Below, piece by piece: positions 9,322 to 18,516 of a stretch of 64,000 nt of DNA. The notes under the pieces were generated by a model. That model searched no databases, was not told where the DNA came from, and saw only the letters and a program-made list of their open reading frames with translations. Numbering within the stretch: the first letter of the stretch is position 1; every line of letters starts with the position of its first letter. The stretch comes from Halovenus sp037080055 (GTDB taxonomy: Archaea > Halobacteriota > Halobacteria > Halobacteriales > Haloarculaceae), in NCBI RefSeq assembly GCF_037080055.1, contig NZ_JBAOJI010000002.1, forward strand, positions 372,001 to 436,000. The letters run 5' to 3'. The position numbers were made by a program, and so were the translations under genes.

Positions 9322-9371
9322 CCTGCCCCGACGCGGAACTTACTTCCACCGCGCGGCGGGACTAGCGAGCA

Positions 9372-10379
9372 ATGCCGGGACTCGCCGGATCCGTCGTGCT
9401 CGCGGCCATCGCGGTGGTCGTCATCTGGAAGGGCAGCGAGTACTTCGAGGGTGCTGCGCGATTGCTCAGCAAACACTACGGGTTACCGCTTGCTATCCAC
9501 GGGGCCGTCGTCGTCGCTGTCGGCTCCAGTTTTCCCGAGATCAGTTCGATCGTCATCAGCACCGTCGTTCACGGCGAGTTCTCTCTCGGCGTCGGCGCCA
9601 TCGTCGGCAGCGCAATCTTCAATCTCCTGGTGATTCCGGCGCTGTCCGCGCTGTTCAGCGAGGAACTGGAGTCGACACGCAGCCTCGTCCACAAGGACGC
9701 GCAGTTCTACGTGATCAGCGTCCTCGTGCTCTTTACGATGTTCGCGCTCGGCGCGACCTACGTGCCGGGCGGGACGAACTCCGCGGCCATCTTGACACCG
9801 GCGCTGACGATTCTGCCGCTGGTAACCTACGGCATCTACCTCTTTCTCCACCAGCAGGATGCGAGCGAGCAGACCCTCGAACGTCCGCCCGGAATCCGTG
9901 CGGGCAAGCAGTGGGCGATCCTTCTGGTGGCGCTGGTCGTCATCGCAGTCGGAGTCGAGGGGCTGGTTCGTGCCGCCCTCTCGCTCGGAGAGTTGTTCGA
10001 TACCCCGAGTATCCTGTGGGGGCTGACTGTCATCGCGGCCGGCACTAGCCTTCCCGACGCCTTCGTCAGCGTCAAGGCCGCCCGCGAGGACGACAGCGTC
10101 ACCAGCCTCACGAACGTCCTCGGCAGCAACACGTTCAACCTGCTGGTCGCCATCCCGCTGGGCGTGCTGCTGGCGGGGTCGGCGACGATCAACTTCCTGG
10201 TCGCGGTGCCGACGATGGGCTTTCTGATGGTCGCGACGCTCGTGTTCATCGTCTTCACCCGGACAGATCTCGAACTCACCGATCTCGAAGCGTACGGCTT
10301 TCTCGCGCTCTACGGCCTGTTCTTGCTGTGGATGTTCCTCGAATCGACAGGCGCTATCGAGACCGTCCAAGGAATCTAG
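9372..10379 (+). CDS. Sodium/calcium exchanger family (CaCA) antiporter
   Basis: This 335-residue membrane protein has about ten helices and the two inverted alpha-repeats that define the CaCA family. Alpha-1 contains GSSFPEISSIVIS followed by GAIVGSAIFNLLVIPA. Alpha-2 contains AAGTSLPDAFVSVKAA followed by NVLGSNTFNLLVAIP. The acidic residues in these repeats bind the transported cation. It probably exchanges Ca2+ (or another cation) against Na+ or H+ across the cell membrane. The gene starts 50 bases after the acyl-CoA dehydrogenase and converges with katG. The ion specificity is not readable. Confidence 0.88.
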   Translation: MPGLAGSVVLAAIAVVVIWKGSEYFEGAARLLSKHYGLPLAIHGAVVVAVGSSFPEISSIVISTVVHGEFSLGVGAIVGSAIFNLLVIPALSALFSEELESTRSLVHKDAQFYVISVLVLFTMFALGATYVPGGTNSAAILTPALTILPLVTYGIYLFLHQQDASEQTLERPPGIRAGKQWAILLVALVVIAVGVEGLVRAALSLGELFDTPSILWGLTVIAAGTSLPDAFVSVKAAREDDSVTSLTNVLGSNTFNLLVAIPLGVLLAGSATINFLVAVPTMGFLMVATLVFIVFTRTDLELTDLEAYGFLALYGLFLLWMFLESTGAIETVQGI

Positions 10380-10398
10380 TAAAAAACTGCCTCGTCGA

Positions 10399-12531
10399 TC
10401 AGTCGAGGTCGAAGCGATCCAGCGTCATCACTTTGTGCCACGTCTCGACGAAGTCCTCGACGAACTGTTCTTCGTCGCTGGCGTAGACCTCCGACAGCGC
10501 ACGCAGTCGGTCGTGTGAGCCGAAGATGAGATCGAAGCGGGTCCCCTCCCACTCGAGGTCACCCGTCTCGCGGTCGTAGCCCTCGTAGACGTGCTCGGAC
10601 TCGTCGGACTGCTCCCATCTGGTGTCCATGCCGAGCAGATTCGTGAAGAAGTCGTTGTCCAGCGTGTCGGTGTCGTCCGTGAGGACACCGAGGTCGCTGT
10701 CCTGGTAGGTCGCGCCGAGAGTGCGCATGCCGCCGACCAGCACGGTCATCTCTTCGGGCGTGAGATCGAGCAGGTCGGACTTGTCGACGAGTAGTTCTTC
10801 GAGTTTCCGGTCGAAGTCACCCTCGCCGACGTAGTTGCGGAAGCCGTCGACTTTCGGCTTGAGTGCCTCGAAGGACTCCTCGTCGGTCCACTCTTCTTCG
10901 GCGTCGACTCGACCCGACTCGAAAGGCACGTCGATGTCGTAGCCGGCCTCGGCTGCGGCCGCCTCGATGGCCGCGTTGCCGCCCAGCACGATCAGATCAG
11001 CGAGTGAGACGCGGGTGCCGTCCTCGCGGGAGTCGTTGAACTCCGCCTGAATCGCTTCGTAGGTTTCGAGGGCTTCCTCCAGCTCGGCTGGCTCGTTGAC
11101 TTCCCAGCTCCGCTGTGGCTCGAATCGGATCCGAGCGCCGTTCGCACCGCCGCGTTTGTCGCTGTCGCGGTAGGTGAAGGCGGCGGCCCAGGCGGTTTTG
11201 ACCAGCTGTGACCGGGAGAGATCGGAATCGAGCAGTTCCTCTTTGAGCAGTTCGGCCGCGTCGTCGCCGACTGGCTGGAAGTCCCGGTCCGGCAGCGGAT
11301 CCTGCCAGATCATCGTCTCCTCGGGCACTTCGGGGCCGAGGAACCGCTCCGGCGGGCCCATGTCGCGGTGGATCAGCTTGTACCAGGCCTTCGAGAAGGA
11401 GTCGAGGAACTCCATCGGGTCGTTCTGGAACTCCTCGATGACCTCGCGGTAGTCGGGATCTTTCTTCAGCGCTACGTCCGTCGTCAGCATCATCGGCGTC
11501 TGCTCGCCGTCGCCGTGCGCTTCCGGCGCGTTTTCGACGCCATCGTCGACCGGTGTCCACTGCCAGGCACCGCCGGGGCCTTTCTCTGGCTCCCACTCGT
11601 AGTTGAGGAGGTTGTCGAGGTAGGAGGTGTCCCACATCGTCGGCGTGGAGTTCCACGGCCCTTCGATCCCGCTGGTGATGGTGTCGTCACCCTTGCCGGA
11701 GCCGTAGTCGCTCTCCCAGCCCAGCCCCATGTTCTCGATGGGGGCGGCTGCGGGCTCGGGACCGACGTGTTCGTCGGGGTCGTCGGCACCGTGGACCTTG
11801 CCGAAGGTGTGACCGCCAGCGATCAGCGCTGCGGTCTCCTTGTCGTTCATCGCCATCCGGTCGAACGACTGGCGGATGCGCTGGGCCGACCACTCGGGGT
11901 CGGGTTCGCCTTCCGGCCCCTCGGGATTGACGTAGATGAGGCCCATGACGGTCGCGCCGAGGTGGTCTTCGAGTTCGTCGTCTTCGTCGAAGCGGTCCCA
12001 GCTTTCCATCTCGTTTTCGGGCCCCCAGTCGACGGACTCGTCGGGCTCGAACTCGTCCTCGCGGCCGCCCGCGAAGCCGAAGGTATCGAAGCCCATCGAC
12101 TCCATTGCGACATTCCCAGCGAGAACGATCAGATCTGCCCACGAGAGTTTCTTGCCGTACTTCTGTTTGACCGGCCACAGCAGGCGGCGGGCCTTGTCGA
12201 GGTTGGCGTTGTCCGGCCAGCTGCCAAGCGGCGCGAACCGCTGTGTGCCACCGGAGGCACCCCCGCGGCCGTCGGTGGTCCGGTAGGTGCCGGCGCTGTG
12301 CCAGGCCATCCGGATGAAAAGCGGTCCGTAGTGGCCGTAATCGGCCGGCCACCACTCCTGAGACTCGGTCATGAGCTCTTCGAGGTCCTCTTTCACCTGC
12401 TCGTAATCCAGCGACTGAAACTCCTCAGCGTAGTCGAACCCCTCGCCGAGCGGTCCAGCATCACGGGTGTTCTGGTCGAGAGCGGCCAGATCTAATCGGT
12501 TCGGCCACCAGTCTTGGTTGCTCTTGCTCAT
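10399..12531 (-). CDS. katG: Catalase-peroxidase
   Basis: This 710-residue enzyme has the duplicated class I haem peroxidase fold. The distal haem motif RMAWHSAGTYR supplies the Trp of the Met-Tyr-Trp cross-link, GLIYVNPEGP supplies the Tyr, and GGHTFGKVHGA holds the proximal His. It detoxifies hydrogen peroxide and has peroxidase activity in the cytoplasm. The start MSKSNQDWWPNRLDL at 12531 is chosen over the longer open frame because it matches family N-termini. The intergenic stretch upstream (to 12789) contains no other gene. Regulation is not evident from the sequence. Confidence 0.95.
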   Translation of the reverse strand: MSKSNQDWWPNRLDLAALDQNTRDAGPLGEGFDYAEEFQSLDYEQVKEDLEELMTESQEWWPADYGHYGPLFIRMAWHSAGTYRTTDGRGGASGGTQRFAPLGSWPDNANLDKARRLLWPVKQKYGKKLSWADLIVLAGNVAMESMGFDTFGFAGGREDEFEPDESVDWGPENEMESWDRFDEDDELEDHLGATVMGLIYVNPEGPEGEPDPEWSAQRIRQSFDRMAMNDKETAALIAGGHTFGKVHGADDPDEHVGPEPAAAPIENMGLGWESDYGSGKGDDTITSGIEGPWNSTPTMWDTSYLDNLLNYEWEPEKGPGGAWQWTPVDDGVENAPEAHGDGEQTPMMLTTDVALKKDPDYREVIEEFQNDPMEFLDSFSKAWYKLIHRDMGPPERFLGPEVPEETMIWQDPLPDRDFQPVGDDAAELLKEELLDSDLSRSQLVKTAWAAAFTYRDSDKRGGANGARIRFEPQRSWEVNEPAELEEALETYEAIQAEFNDSREDGTRVSLADLIVLGGNAAIEAAAAEAGYDIDVPFESGRVDAEEEWTDEESFEALKPKVDGFRNYVGEGDFDRKLEELLVDKSDLLDLTPEEMTVLVGGMRTLGATYQDSDLGVLTDDTDTLDNDFFTNLLGMDTRWEQSDESEHVYEGYDRETGDLEWEGTRFDLIFGSHDRLRALSEVYASDEEQFVEDFVETWHKVMTLDRFDLD

Positions 12532-12789
12532 CACCAGAGCATTGTTGCTTTGGCGTGTTAATGTTGTCGTATGGGAGAGGAAATCTTCGCTGTGACCTAA
12601 GTTATCTATCGAATGTGTGAATATTCTTCGGGCATACGTGCGGTGCTCGTTCGTTGGTGGTACTGTTTCGGCACCGTGACTCTCGACGATTCCTGTCTGT
12701 GTCACCATCGCCATCTCGAAGGATTCGACCAGCACGATTTCGACGACTGGACCAGATTATCTTTGCGTTTGGCTGTCCTTGCTGAGTGT

Positions 12790-13389
12790 ATGAGCCGCTG
12801 GCACCGATCAACTGGACCACTCTCGCGACGACGGTATCTCAGATGGGCCACAGCAGGCGGTGTCGTGGCAGTTGCAGGCTGTCTGGGTGGATCTGAGGAC
12901 GCCGAGGTTCCAGCGCCGGTTTCCATCGAGAGGGGGCAGGCGTGTGATAACTGTCAGATGGTCGTCGCCGACCATCCCGGGCCGGCGGGACAGGCGTACT
13001 ATCTCGACGACCAGCCGACGGACCTCCCGGACGACCGCGAAGACGGACGTGCGTACTTCTGTAGCTCCTGGTGTACGTACAAGTACGTCCGCGAACACGA
13101 ACAGGACGGCCCCGAACCGGCGGGCCTGTACACGACCGATTACTCCACTGTCGACTACACCGTCGTCGAAGACGCCGGTACGGCCGTCATCAGTGCCCAT
13201 CTCGATGCAGACGCCTTCGCTCGCGGCGTCGAGTTACAGTACGTCGTCGACAGCGATGTCGAGGGCGCGATGGGGGCATCGCTCATCGGCTTTTCGGACG
13301 GATCCGACGCAGACTCCTTCGCCGACGAGTACGGCGGAACGATCCTCGATCACGAGGATATCACGCTCCAGAATATCAACACCCTCTAG
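12790..13389 (+). CDS. NosL family lipoprotein (first of tandem pair)
   Basis: This 199-residue exported lipoprotein has a Tat-type start (LSRRRYLRWATAGG) and a lipobox ending in VAVAGC. The mature part has the NosL-like cysteine pattern: CDNCQMVVADHPGPAGQ, then YFCSSWCTYKYV. NosL is a copper(I)-binding outer-face lipoprotein that helps mature the copper centre of nitrous oxide reductase; relatives serve other copper enzymes. No nosZ, nosD or nosFY is nearby. ATG 12790 is chosen although the frame stays open to 12613, because the twin-arginine signal starts there. The second paralogue follows 75 bases downstream. Confidence 0.78.
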   Translation: MSRWHRSTGPLSRRRYLRWATAGGVVAVAGCLGGSEDAEVPAPVSIERGQACDNCQMVVADHPGPAGQAYYLDDQPTDLPDDREDGRAYFCSSWCTYKYVREHEQDGPEPAGLYTTDYSTVDYTVVEDAGTAVISAHLDADAFARGVELQYVVDSDVEGAMGASLIGFSDGSDADSFADEYGGTILDHEDITLQNINTL

Positions 13390-13464
13390 CGTGGAGAATC
13401 CCGGCCGCCTGTTTCGGCCCGCGCACCAGACTAGTTATGACTGCGGCCGGGCGAAGGTCCAGAT

Positions 13465-14085
13465 ATGTGGCAGAATCGATTCCGGACCGACAGGCGAACC
13501 GTCCTCAGCGGAATCGGGGCTGGTGCAGTCCTCGCAGCGGCGGGCTGTATCGGGACCGACGACGAGGCTGCGCCGGAAGACGACGGCGACGCTGAGCCAG
13601 ACTCGACCGACAGCGACTCGACGGCGCTGACCGAACCGACAGCGGTTCCGGACGAGGAAGGCTGTGCCGTCTGCAACATGGTCGCCGCGGAGCATCCGGC
13701 GTGGAACGCACAACTGGTCCACGAAGACGAGACACGCGTCTACTTCTGCTCGTCTGGCTGTCTGGCCGCGTACTACGTCACCCCCGAGACGTTCGACGGC
13801 CCCGAGGCGGCTATCGAACGTGCGTGGGTCACGGGGTACGAAATCGGCGAGTTGTTCGCTGTCGAGGAGGCGTCGTTCGTCAGAGTCACCGACAGCGACC
13901 ACGTCGACGATATCATGATGATGAACCCGACGCCGTTCGCAGACCGAGCGGACGCGGAGCAGTTCGTCGCGGAGTTCGACGCCTACAGTGACGAGGATAT
14001 CATCGGTATCGACGCGTTCGACATGGAACTGGCAACACTGTACCGCGGTCGATTCCTCGAAGCAGACGACTCCGCGAGTCAGTGA
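13465..14085 (+). CDS. NosL family lipoprotein (second of tandem pair)
   Basis: This 206-residue paralogue of the upstream gene has a Tat signal (TDRRTVLSGIGAGAVLAA) and lipobox ending AAAGC, then a low-complexity Asp/Glu/Thr linker (about 30-58). The NosL core follows, with CAVCNMVAAEHPAWNAQ and YFCSSGCLAAYYV. The Cys-x-x-Cys-x-Met and Cys-x-x-x-Cys pairs recur at matching spacing in both copies, which fits a tandem duplication. It is probably lipid-anchored on the outer face and binds a soft metal such as copper. It converges with leuS, with 6 bases between stops. Confidence 0.78.
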   Translation: MWQNRFRTDRRTVLSGIGAGAVLAAAGCIGTDDEAAPEDDGDAEPDSTDSDSTALTEPTAVPDEEGCAVCNMVAAEHPAWNAQLVHEDETRVYFCSSGCLAAYYVTPETFDGPEAAIERAWVTGYEIGELFAVEEASFVRVTDSDHVDDIMMMNPTPFADRADAEQFVAEFDAYSDEDIIGIDAFDMELATLYRGRFLEADDSASQ

Positions 14086-14091
14086 TGGCAC

Positions 14092-16725
14092 CTACTCGAT
14101 GTGAATCGCTGGCTTGCCCGGCTTGGCTTTCCCGGCGAACTCGTCGCCCTCTTCGGCCTGTCTGACCGTAACACTCGTCTCGAACTCGTCGCGCAGCAGC
14201 CACGACGCCCGGTCGAGCAACCCGAGTTCTGCCTCGGGGCCGAGCACCGGCCGGAGTTCCTGCTGGCGGTCCTGTAACTGTGCCGCGTACTCCTGGGCCG
14301 GCCCGCCGACCGCCTGCATCGACTCCCGCTCCATGATCTTGCCCACGAGCGCATCAGTTTCGTCCGCCTCCCGAGCGATGTCGTAGGCGGTGTATTTCCA
14401 CTCCGGTGCGACGACGACTTCGATTTCTCCGGGGTCGTCGATGGAGGCAACCTCGACGATGTCCCGCACGTCGTCTCGGAGTTGTTCGACGATACGGCGC
14501 TCGACGTCACCCTGTGTAATTTCTGTTTCGGGCTCCGGCCACTCGGCCTGGGCGACCAGTCCGCCGCCGCGGAGCATGTTCCACATCTCTTCACCGAGAT
14601 ACGGTGCGATTGGGGCGATGAGCCGTGCGAGCACGCGCAGGCCGCGCCGATAGACCTCCGCTTGGGGGGTCTCGAACTCCCGGTACTGTCCCAGCAGCGC
14701 CGCCAGTGTTCTGATTTCGTTGACTGCCCGGTGGAATTTGAACTGGTCGTAGTGTTCGGACACCGCCGCGACGGTCCGGTCGATTTCGCGAGCGACGTAC
14801 TCGTCGTGGGGCCGGCGTTCGTCTCGGACTGCGGCCCGCTCGGTGAACTCCGCGACCATCCCGTACAGTTGCTGCTGGAGGTCGTAGGAACTGCTCACGT
14901 CCCGGGCGGTCCACTCGAAGTCCTGCTCGGGATGGGCCGCCGAGAGCACGAACAGTCGGGTCGTCTCTGCGCCGTACTCGTGCGGACTGACGACGTTGTC
15001 TTTCGTCTTCGACATCTTCTCGCCGCTGTGCAGCACCGTCCCCTGGTTGATGAGTTGCTCGACCGGTTCGCGGGCGTCGAGCAAGCCGACATCCGCGAGT
15101 GCGCGTGTAAAGAACCGAATGTACAGCAGGTGGAGGACGGCGTGTTCCTCTCCGCCGACGTATACGTCGACCGGTAGCGTCTCGTCGGCTACCTCGGCGT
15201 CGAACGGTGCATCGTCCAAATCCGGCGAGAGATACCGCAGGAAGTACCACGAGGAGTCGACGAAGGTATCCATCGTGTCGGTCTCTCGCTCTGCCTGCTC
15301 ACCGCAGTCCGGACAGGTCGTCTCGACGAATTCCTCGGATTCTTCGAGCGGGTTGCCGCGACTCTGGACGAACTCCGGTAGTTCGACCGGCAGTTCCTCC
15401 TCGGGCACCAGCACGGGCCCGCAGTCGTCGCAGTGGACGACCGGAATCGGCGTGCCCCAGTAGCGCTGTCGGGAGATCAGCCAGTCTCGCAGGCGGTAGG
15501 TCACGTCTTCTTCGGCGGCGTCGGTGTCGTCGAGCATCTGCTCGCGGGCCGCCGCGCTCGCGAGGCCGTCGTACTCGCCGCTGTCGGCGAGCATCCCCCG
15601 GCCGGTGAATGGGTTCGTTTCGAGGTCGACGTGCTGGTCGTCGACGGGTTCGATCACCTGCCGGACCGCCAGGTCGTGTTCGCCCGCGAAGGCGTGATCC
15701 CGTTCGTTGTGTGCCGGCACGCCCATCACCGCGCCGGTCCCCACGTCGTCGAGGACGTACGCGCCGACGTAGACCGGCACCTCCTCGCCGCTGACGGGAT
15801 TGATTGCCGTCGCGCCTGTTTCGACTCCGGACAACTCGGCCACGTCGTCCGTGCGCGCATTTTCGATATAGTCGGCAATCTCGTCGTCGTCCTCGGCGAG
15901 TTCGCGGGCGAGTTCGTGTCCCGGTGAGACGGCCAGATAGGTCGCGCCACAGATCGTGTCGAGTCGCGTCGTGAACACGTCGACGGCGTCGGTGTCGTGC
16001 TCGCCGGCGATATCGAAGGTGACCGTGACGCCCTCCTGTCTGCCGATCCAGTTGCGCTGGATCTCGCGGACGCTGTCGGGCCAGCCGTCCAGGTCGTCGA
16101 GCCCGTCCAGCAGTTCGTCGGCGTACTCTGTAATCGAGAGGAACCACTGGTCGAGTTCCCGCCGGCCGACGGGGGTGTCACAGCGCCAGCAGAGATCCCC
16201 GTCCTCGTGTTCGACGACCTGTGCGTCGGCCAGCACCGTCTCGCAGTCCGGACACCAGTTCACTTCGGCGGCCTTGTACTCGACCAGCCCCTCTTCGTAG
16301 AACTTCCGGAAGAAGTACTGATTCCAGCGGTAGTACTCCGGCTCACAGGTCGTAATCTCGCGGGACCAGTCGTAGCCGAAGCCGAGCGTTTCCATCTCCT
16401 CGCGCATCTGGTCGATACAGGCGTCGGTCCAGGACTCGGGATCGGTGTACCGCTCGTGAGCGGCGTTCTCCGCGGGGAGGCCGAAGGCGTCCCAGCCCAT
16501 CGGATGGAGTACGTCGTCCCCGCACATCCGACGGTAGCGGGCGTAGGCGTCCGTGATCGCGTAGTTTCGGACGTGCCCCATGTGGAGTGTTCCCGAGGTG
16601 TACGGGAACATTCCGAGGACGTAGGTCGGATCCTCAGTCTCGGTCAGTTCGTAGACGTCTTCCCGATCCCACGCGTGTTGCCAGTACTCTTGGACCTGCG
16701 CGCTGTTGTAACTGCGTCTCGACAT
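14092..16725 (-). CDS. leuS: Leucyl-tRNA synthetase, bacterial type
   Basis: This 877-residue class I synthetase has HIGH as TLHMGHVRNY, KMSKS as GEKMSKTKDN, and zinc-binding pairs (WCPDC, CWRC). It has a CP1 editing domain containing TTRLDTICGATYLAVSP. The segment HPMGWDAFGLPAENAA and the domain order are those of bacterial LeuRS rather than the archaeal/eukaryotic form. Haloarchaea are known to carry this type, presumably acquired from bacteria. It attaches leucine to tRNA-Leu and edits mischarged products. The start MSRRSYNSAQVQ at 16725 is chosen; the longer frame includes residues with no family match. Confidence 0.95.
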   Translation of the reverse strand: MSRRSYNSAQVQEYWQHAWDREDVYELTETEDPTYVLGMFPYTSGTLHMGHVRNYAITDAYARYRRMCGDDVLHPMGWDAFGLPAENAAHERYTDPESWTDACIDQMREEMETLGFGYDWSREITTCEPEYYRWNQYFFRKFYEEGLVEYKAAEVNWCPDCETVLADAQVVEHEDGDLCWRCDTPVGRRELDQWFLSITEYADELLDGLDDLDGWPDSVREIQRNWIGRQEGVTVTFDIAGEHDTDAVDVFTTRLDTICGATYLAVSPGHELARELAEDDDEIADYIENARTDDVAELSGVETGATAINPVSGEEVPVYVGAYVLDDVGTGAVMGVPAHNERDHAFAGEHDLAVRQVIEPVDDQHVDLETNPFTGRGMLADSGEYDGLASAAAREQMLDDTDAAEEDVTYRLRDWLISRQRYWGTPIPVVHCDDCGPVLVPEEELPVELPEFVQSRGNPLEESEEFVETTCPDCGEQAERETDTMDTFVDSSWYFLRYLSPDLDDAPFDAEVADETLPVDVYVGGEEHAVLHLLYIRFFTRALADVGLLDAREPVEQLINQGTVLHSGEKMSKTKDNVVSPHEYGAETTRLFVLSAAHPEQDFEWTARDVSSSYDLQQQLYGMVAEFTERAAVRDERRPHDEYVAREIDRTVAAVSEHYDQFKFHRAVNEIRTLAALLGQYREFETPQAEVYRRGLRVLARLIAPIAPYLGEEMWNMLRGGGLVAQAEWPEPETEITQGDVERRIVEQLRDDVRDIVEVASIDDPGEIEVVVAPEWKYTAYDIAREADETDALVGKIMERESMQAVGGPAQEYAAQLQDRQQELRPVLGPEAELGLLDRASWLLRDEFETSVTVRQAEEGDEFAGKAKPGKPAIHIE

Positions 16726-16810
16726 CGGTCGTTGTCGGAGATGCGTGCGGCGGGCATATGATTGTTCGGCCCCCGCGCCGGTCGTGCCAGCAACTCCCAC
16801 GGACACGTAG

Positions 16811-16818
16811 CTATATAA
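16811..16818 (+). promoter_or_regulatory. TATA box in front of the sulfatase pseudogene
   Basis: CTATATAA centred about 29 bases before ATG 16844 would set transcription to begin a few bases before the start codon, the usual haloarchaeal arrangement. It suggests the promoter of the decayed gene is still recognisable. Confidence 0.4.
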
Positions 16819-16843
16819 CGGATATATCTTTTCGTAATCACAC

Positions 16844-17300
16844 ATGGCGACACAGCCGAACATTCTCTGGATCAGTCTCTGAGTGTTCGTTCCGTTCACA
16901 TCTCTCTGAGCGACTACGACCGGGGGACGACGCCGCCAATTCACAGTATCTACGGCGCGGGCGGGTACGCTCTCACCGACGACGTTGCGACGCTGCCGGA
17001 GTTACTCCCCGAGGAATACACCACGACGAGTATCGTCTCGAACCCGAATGCCGGCCCGGCGAAGGGACCCGACCGCGGATTCGACGACGTGCGATACGTC
17101 ACACCGTCGACGATTCGGGAAGACGCCGGTTGCGGACGATGCTCAAATCGATCCCACAACTGTGGTCACACGGCGGTGGACTGACGACGGATATCGAGCG
17201 CCACGAGGGACTGCCCTCGCACATGATGGTCGACATCGTCAAGCGACTGCTCGCCGAACACGACGAGGAGATCAAAGACCACCTCTCGGATATGGGCTAA
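16844..17300 (+). pseudogene. Sulfatase (alkaline phosphatase superfamily) remnant, frameshifted and deleted
   Basis: ATG 16844 opens MATQPNILWISL, the usual start of archaeal sulfatases, and then hits a stop. Shifting one frame continues the family pattern: SVRSVHISLSDYDRGTTPPI, then DDVATLPELLPEEYTTTSIV and GPDRGFDDVRYV. A third frame carries LKSIPQLWSHGGGLTTDIER and a C-terminal end resembling EEIKDHLSDMG with stop at 17300. Intact family members are about 400-500 residues, so large internal parts including metal-binding residues are missing. The order of the fragments matches an intact gene, which argues for decay in place, not chance similarity. It lies between leuS and the liv operon. 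Confidence 0.72.
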
Positions 17301-17375
17301 CTCGTGTAGGCTCGTCTCGACGGCTGCTCGGTGAACGTGTGATCGTTCGACCATATACCGGTCAGTATCGCCAAC

Positions 17376-17383
17376 TCTTTAGC
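17376..17383 (+). promoter_or_regulatory. TATA box of the liv operon
   Basis: A CTTTAGC-like box is centred about 26-27 bases before ATG 17407. This places the transcript start at or next to the start codon, so the operon mRNA would be leaderless. Confidence 0.4.
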
Positions 17384-17406
17384 TTCGTAATCGAGTATCA
17401 GGATAT

Positions 17407-18516
17407 ATGTCTACGGGTGAAACTGACGCCTTCTCCGTCGCTGCGCTGCGCGAGCGACTTCCGCTCGTGTTGTTCGGCGTGCTCGCACTCCTGTTCTTTT
17501 TCGACCTCCTTCGGCGGCTGTTCGTCGGCGCCACCCCACCCCACCGCCTTGGGGTGTTCCTCTGGGAGGGGCTCGTCTTCGGGATGGCCATCGGACTCGC
17601 AGGAATCGGGCTCGCGATGACCTACAGTATCCTCCAGTTCGCGAACTTCGCCCACGGTGATCTGATCACCGCAGGCGCGTTCGCCGGCTGGAGTGTCACG
17701 TTCGTGATGGTCGGACTCGGCCGGTTCGCGGCCGAAGCACTGGTTCTGGTCGGCGAACCGGCCAGCATCACGAGCGATCTCGGTATCGCCATCACGACTG
17801 AACCGCTTGCGATTCTCGTCGGACTCGTCGCCGCGTCGGCGTTTGCTGCCGTTCTCGCGCTCGGAATCGACCGCGTCGTCTTCCGACCGATGCGCACCCA
17901 GAGCGGCATTGCGCTGCTGATCGCCAGCGTCGGCGTTGCACTCGCCTTGCGGCAGTTCATCCGGATCGTCTACCAGCCGACGACACCGCCTGTCGTCAGT
18001 AGCTCCGCAGTCCCGTCGGTGTCGATTCCGCTCGGCACCGGCACCGTCTCGGTCAACGCCCACGAGGTGACGCTGTTCGTCGGGGCGGCGATGCTGATGG
18101 TTGCTGTCCACGTCCTTCTGCAGTATACGAAACTCGGCACCGCGATGCGCGCAATGGCCGACAACGAGGACCTCGCGCAGGTGACGGGGATCCCCACCGA
18201 ACGCGTCGTCTTCTACACCTGGCTGATCGGCGGCGCGCTGACCGGGGCTGCTGGCTATCTCCTCGCCCTGGAACAGGGCTTTCTCGACCTGACGCTCGGC
18301 TGGGATCTCCTGTTGGTGATCTTCGCCGGCGTCATCCTCGGCGGAATCGGCTCGGTCTACGGCGCGATTGCCGGCGGACTCGTCATCGGTATCGTAAGTG
18401 AACTCTCGACGATCTGGATTCCTGCCGAGTTCACCACTCTCGCCGCGTTTACGATCATGATCGTCGTCCTGCTGGTGCGTCCGCAGGGCATCTTCGGAGG
18501 GGTGACCTCCGTATGA
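17407..18516 (+). CDS. livH: Branched-chain amino acid ABC transporter permease LivH
   Basis: This 369-residue membrane protein has about eight to nine helices. The LivH-type motifs include YSILQFANFAHGDLITAGAF near the N-terminus, RPMRTQSGIALLIASVGVAL in the middle and GVILGGIGSVYGAIAGGLVI near the end. It forms half of the transmembrane channel for leucine/isoleucine/valine or related substrates. The N-terminus has an extra hydrophobic segment (LPLVLFGVLALLFFFDLL) before the family core. The stop overlaps the livM start (ATGA), so the two subunits are translationally coupled. Confidence 0.9.
   Translation: MSTGETDAFSVAALRERLPLVLFGVLALLFFFDLLRRLFVGATPPHRLGVFLWEGLVFGMAIGLAGIGLAMTYSILQFANFAHGDLITAGAFAGWSVTFVMVGLGRFAAEALVLVGEPASITSDLGIAITTEPLAILVGLVAASAFAAVLALGIDRVVFRPMRTQSGIALLIASVGVALALRQFIRIVYQPTTPPVVSSSAVPSVSIPLGTGTVSVNAHEVTLFVGAAMLMVAVHVLLQYTKLGTAMRAMADNEDLAQVTGIPTERVVFYTWLIGGALTGAAGYLLALEQGFLDLTLGWDLLLVIFAGVILGGIGSVYGAIAGGLVIGIVSELSTIWIPAEFTTLAAFTIMIVVLLVRPQGIFGGVTSV

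Noticed and set aside
12613..12789. Upstream extension of the first NosL-like gene
   Set aside because: It would bury the Tat signal peptide, which must lie at the N-terminus.
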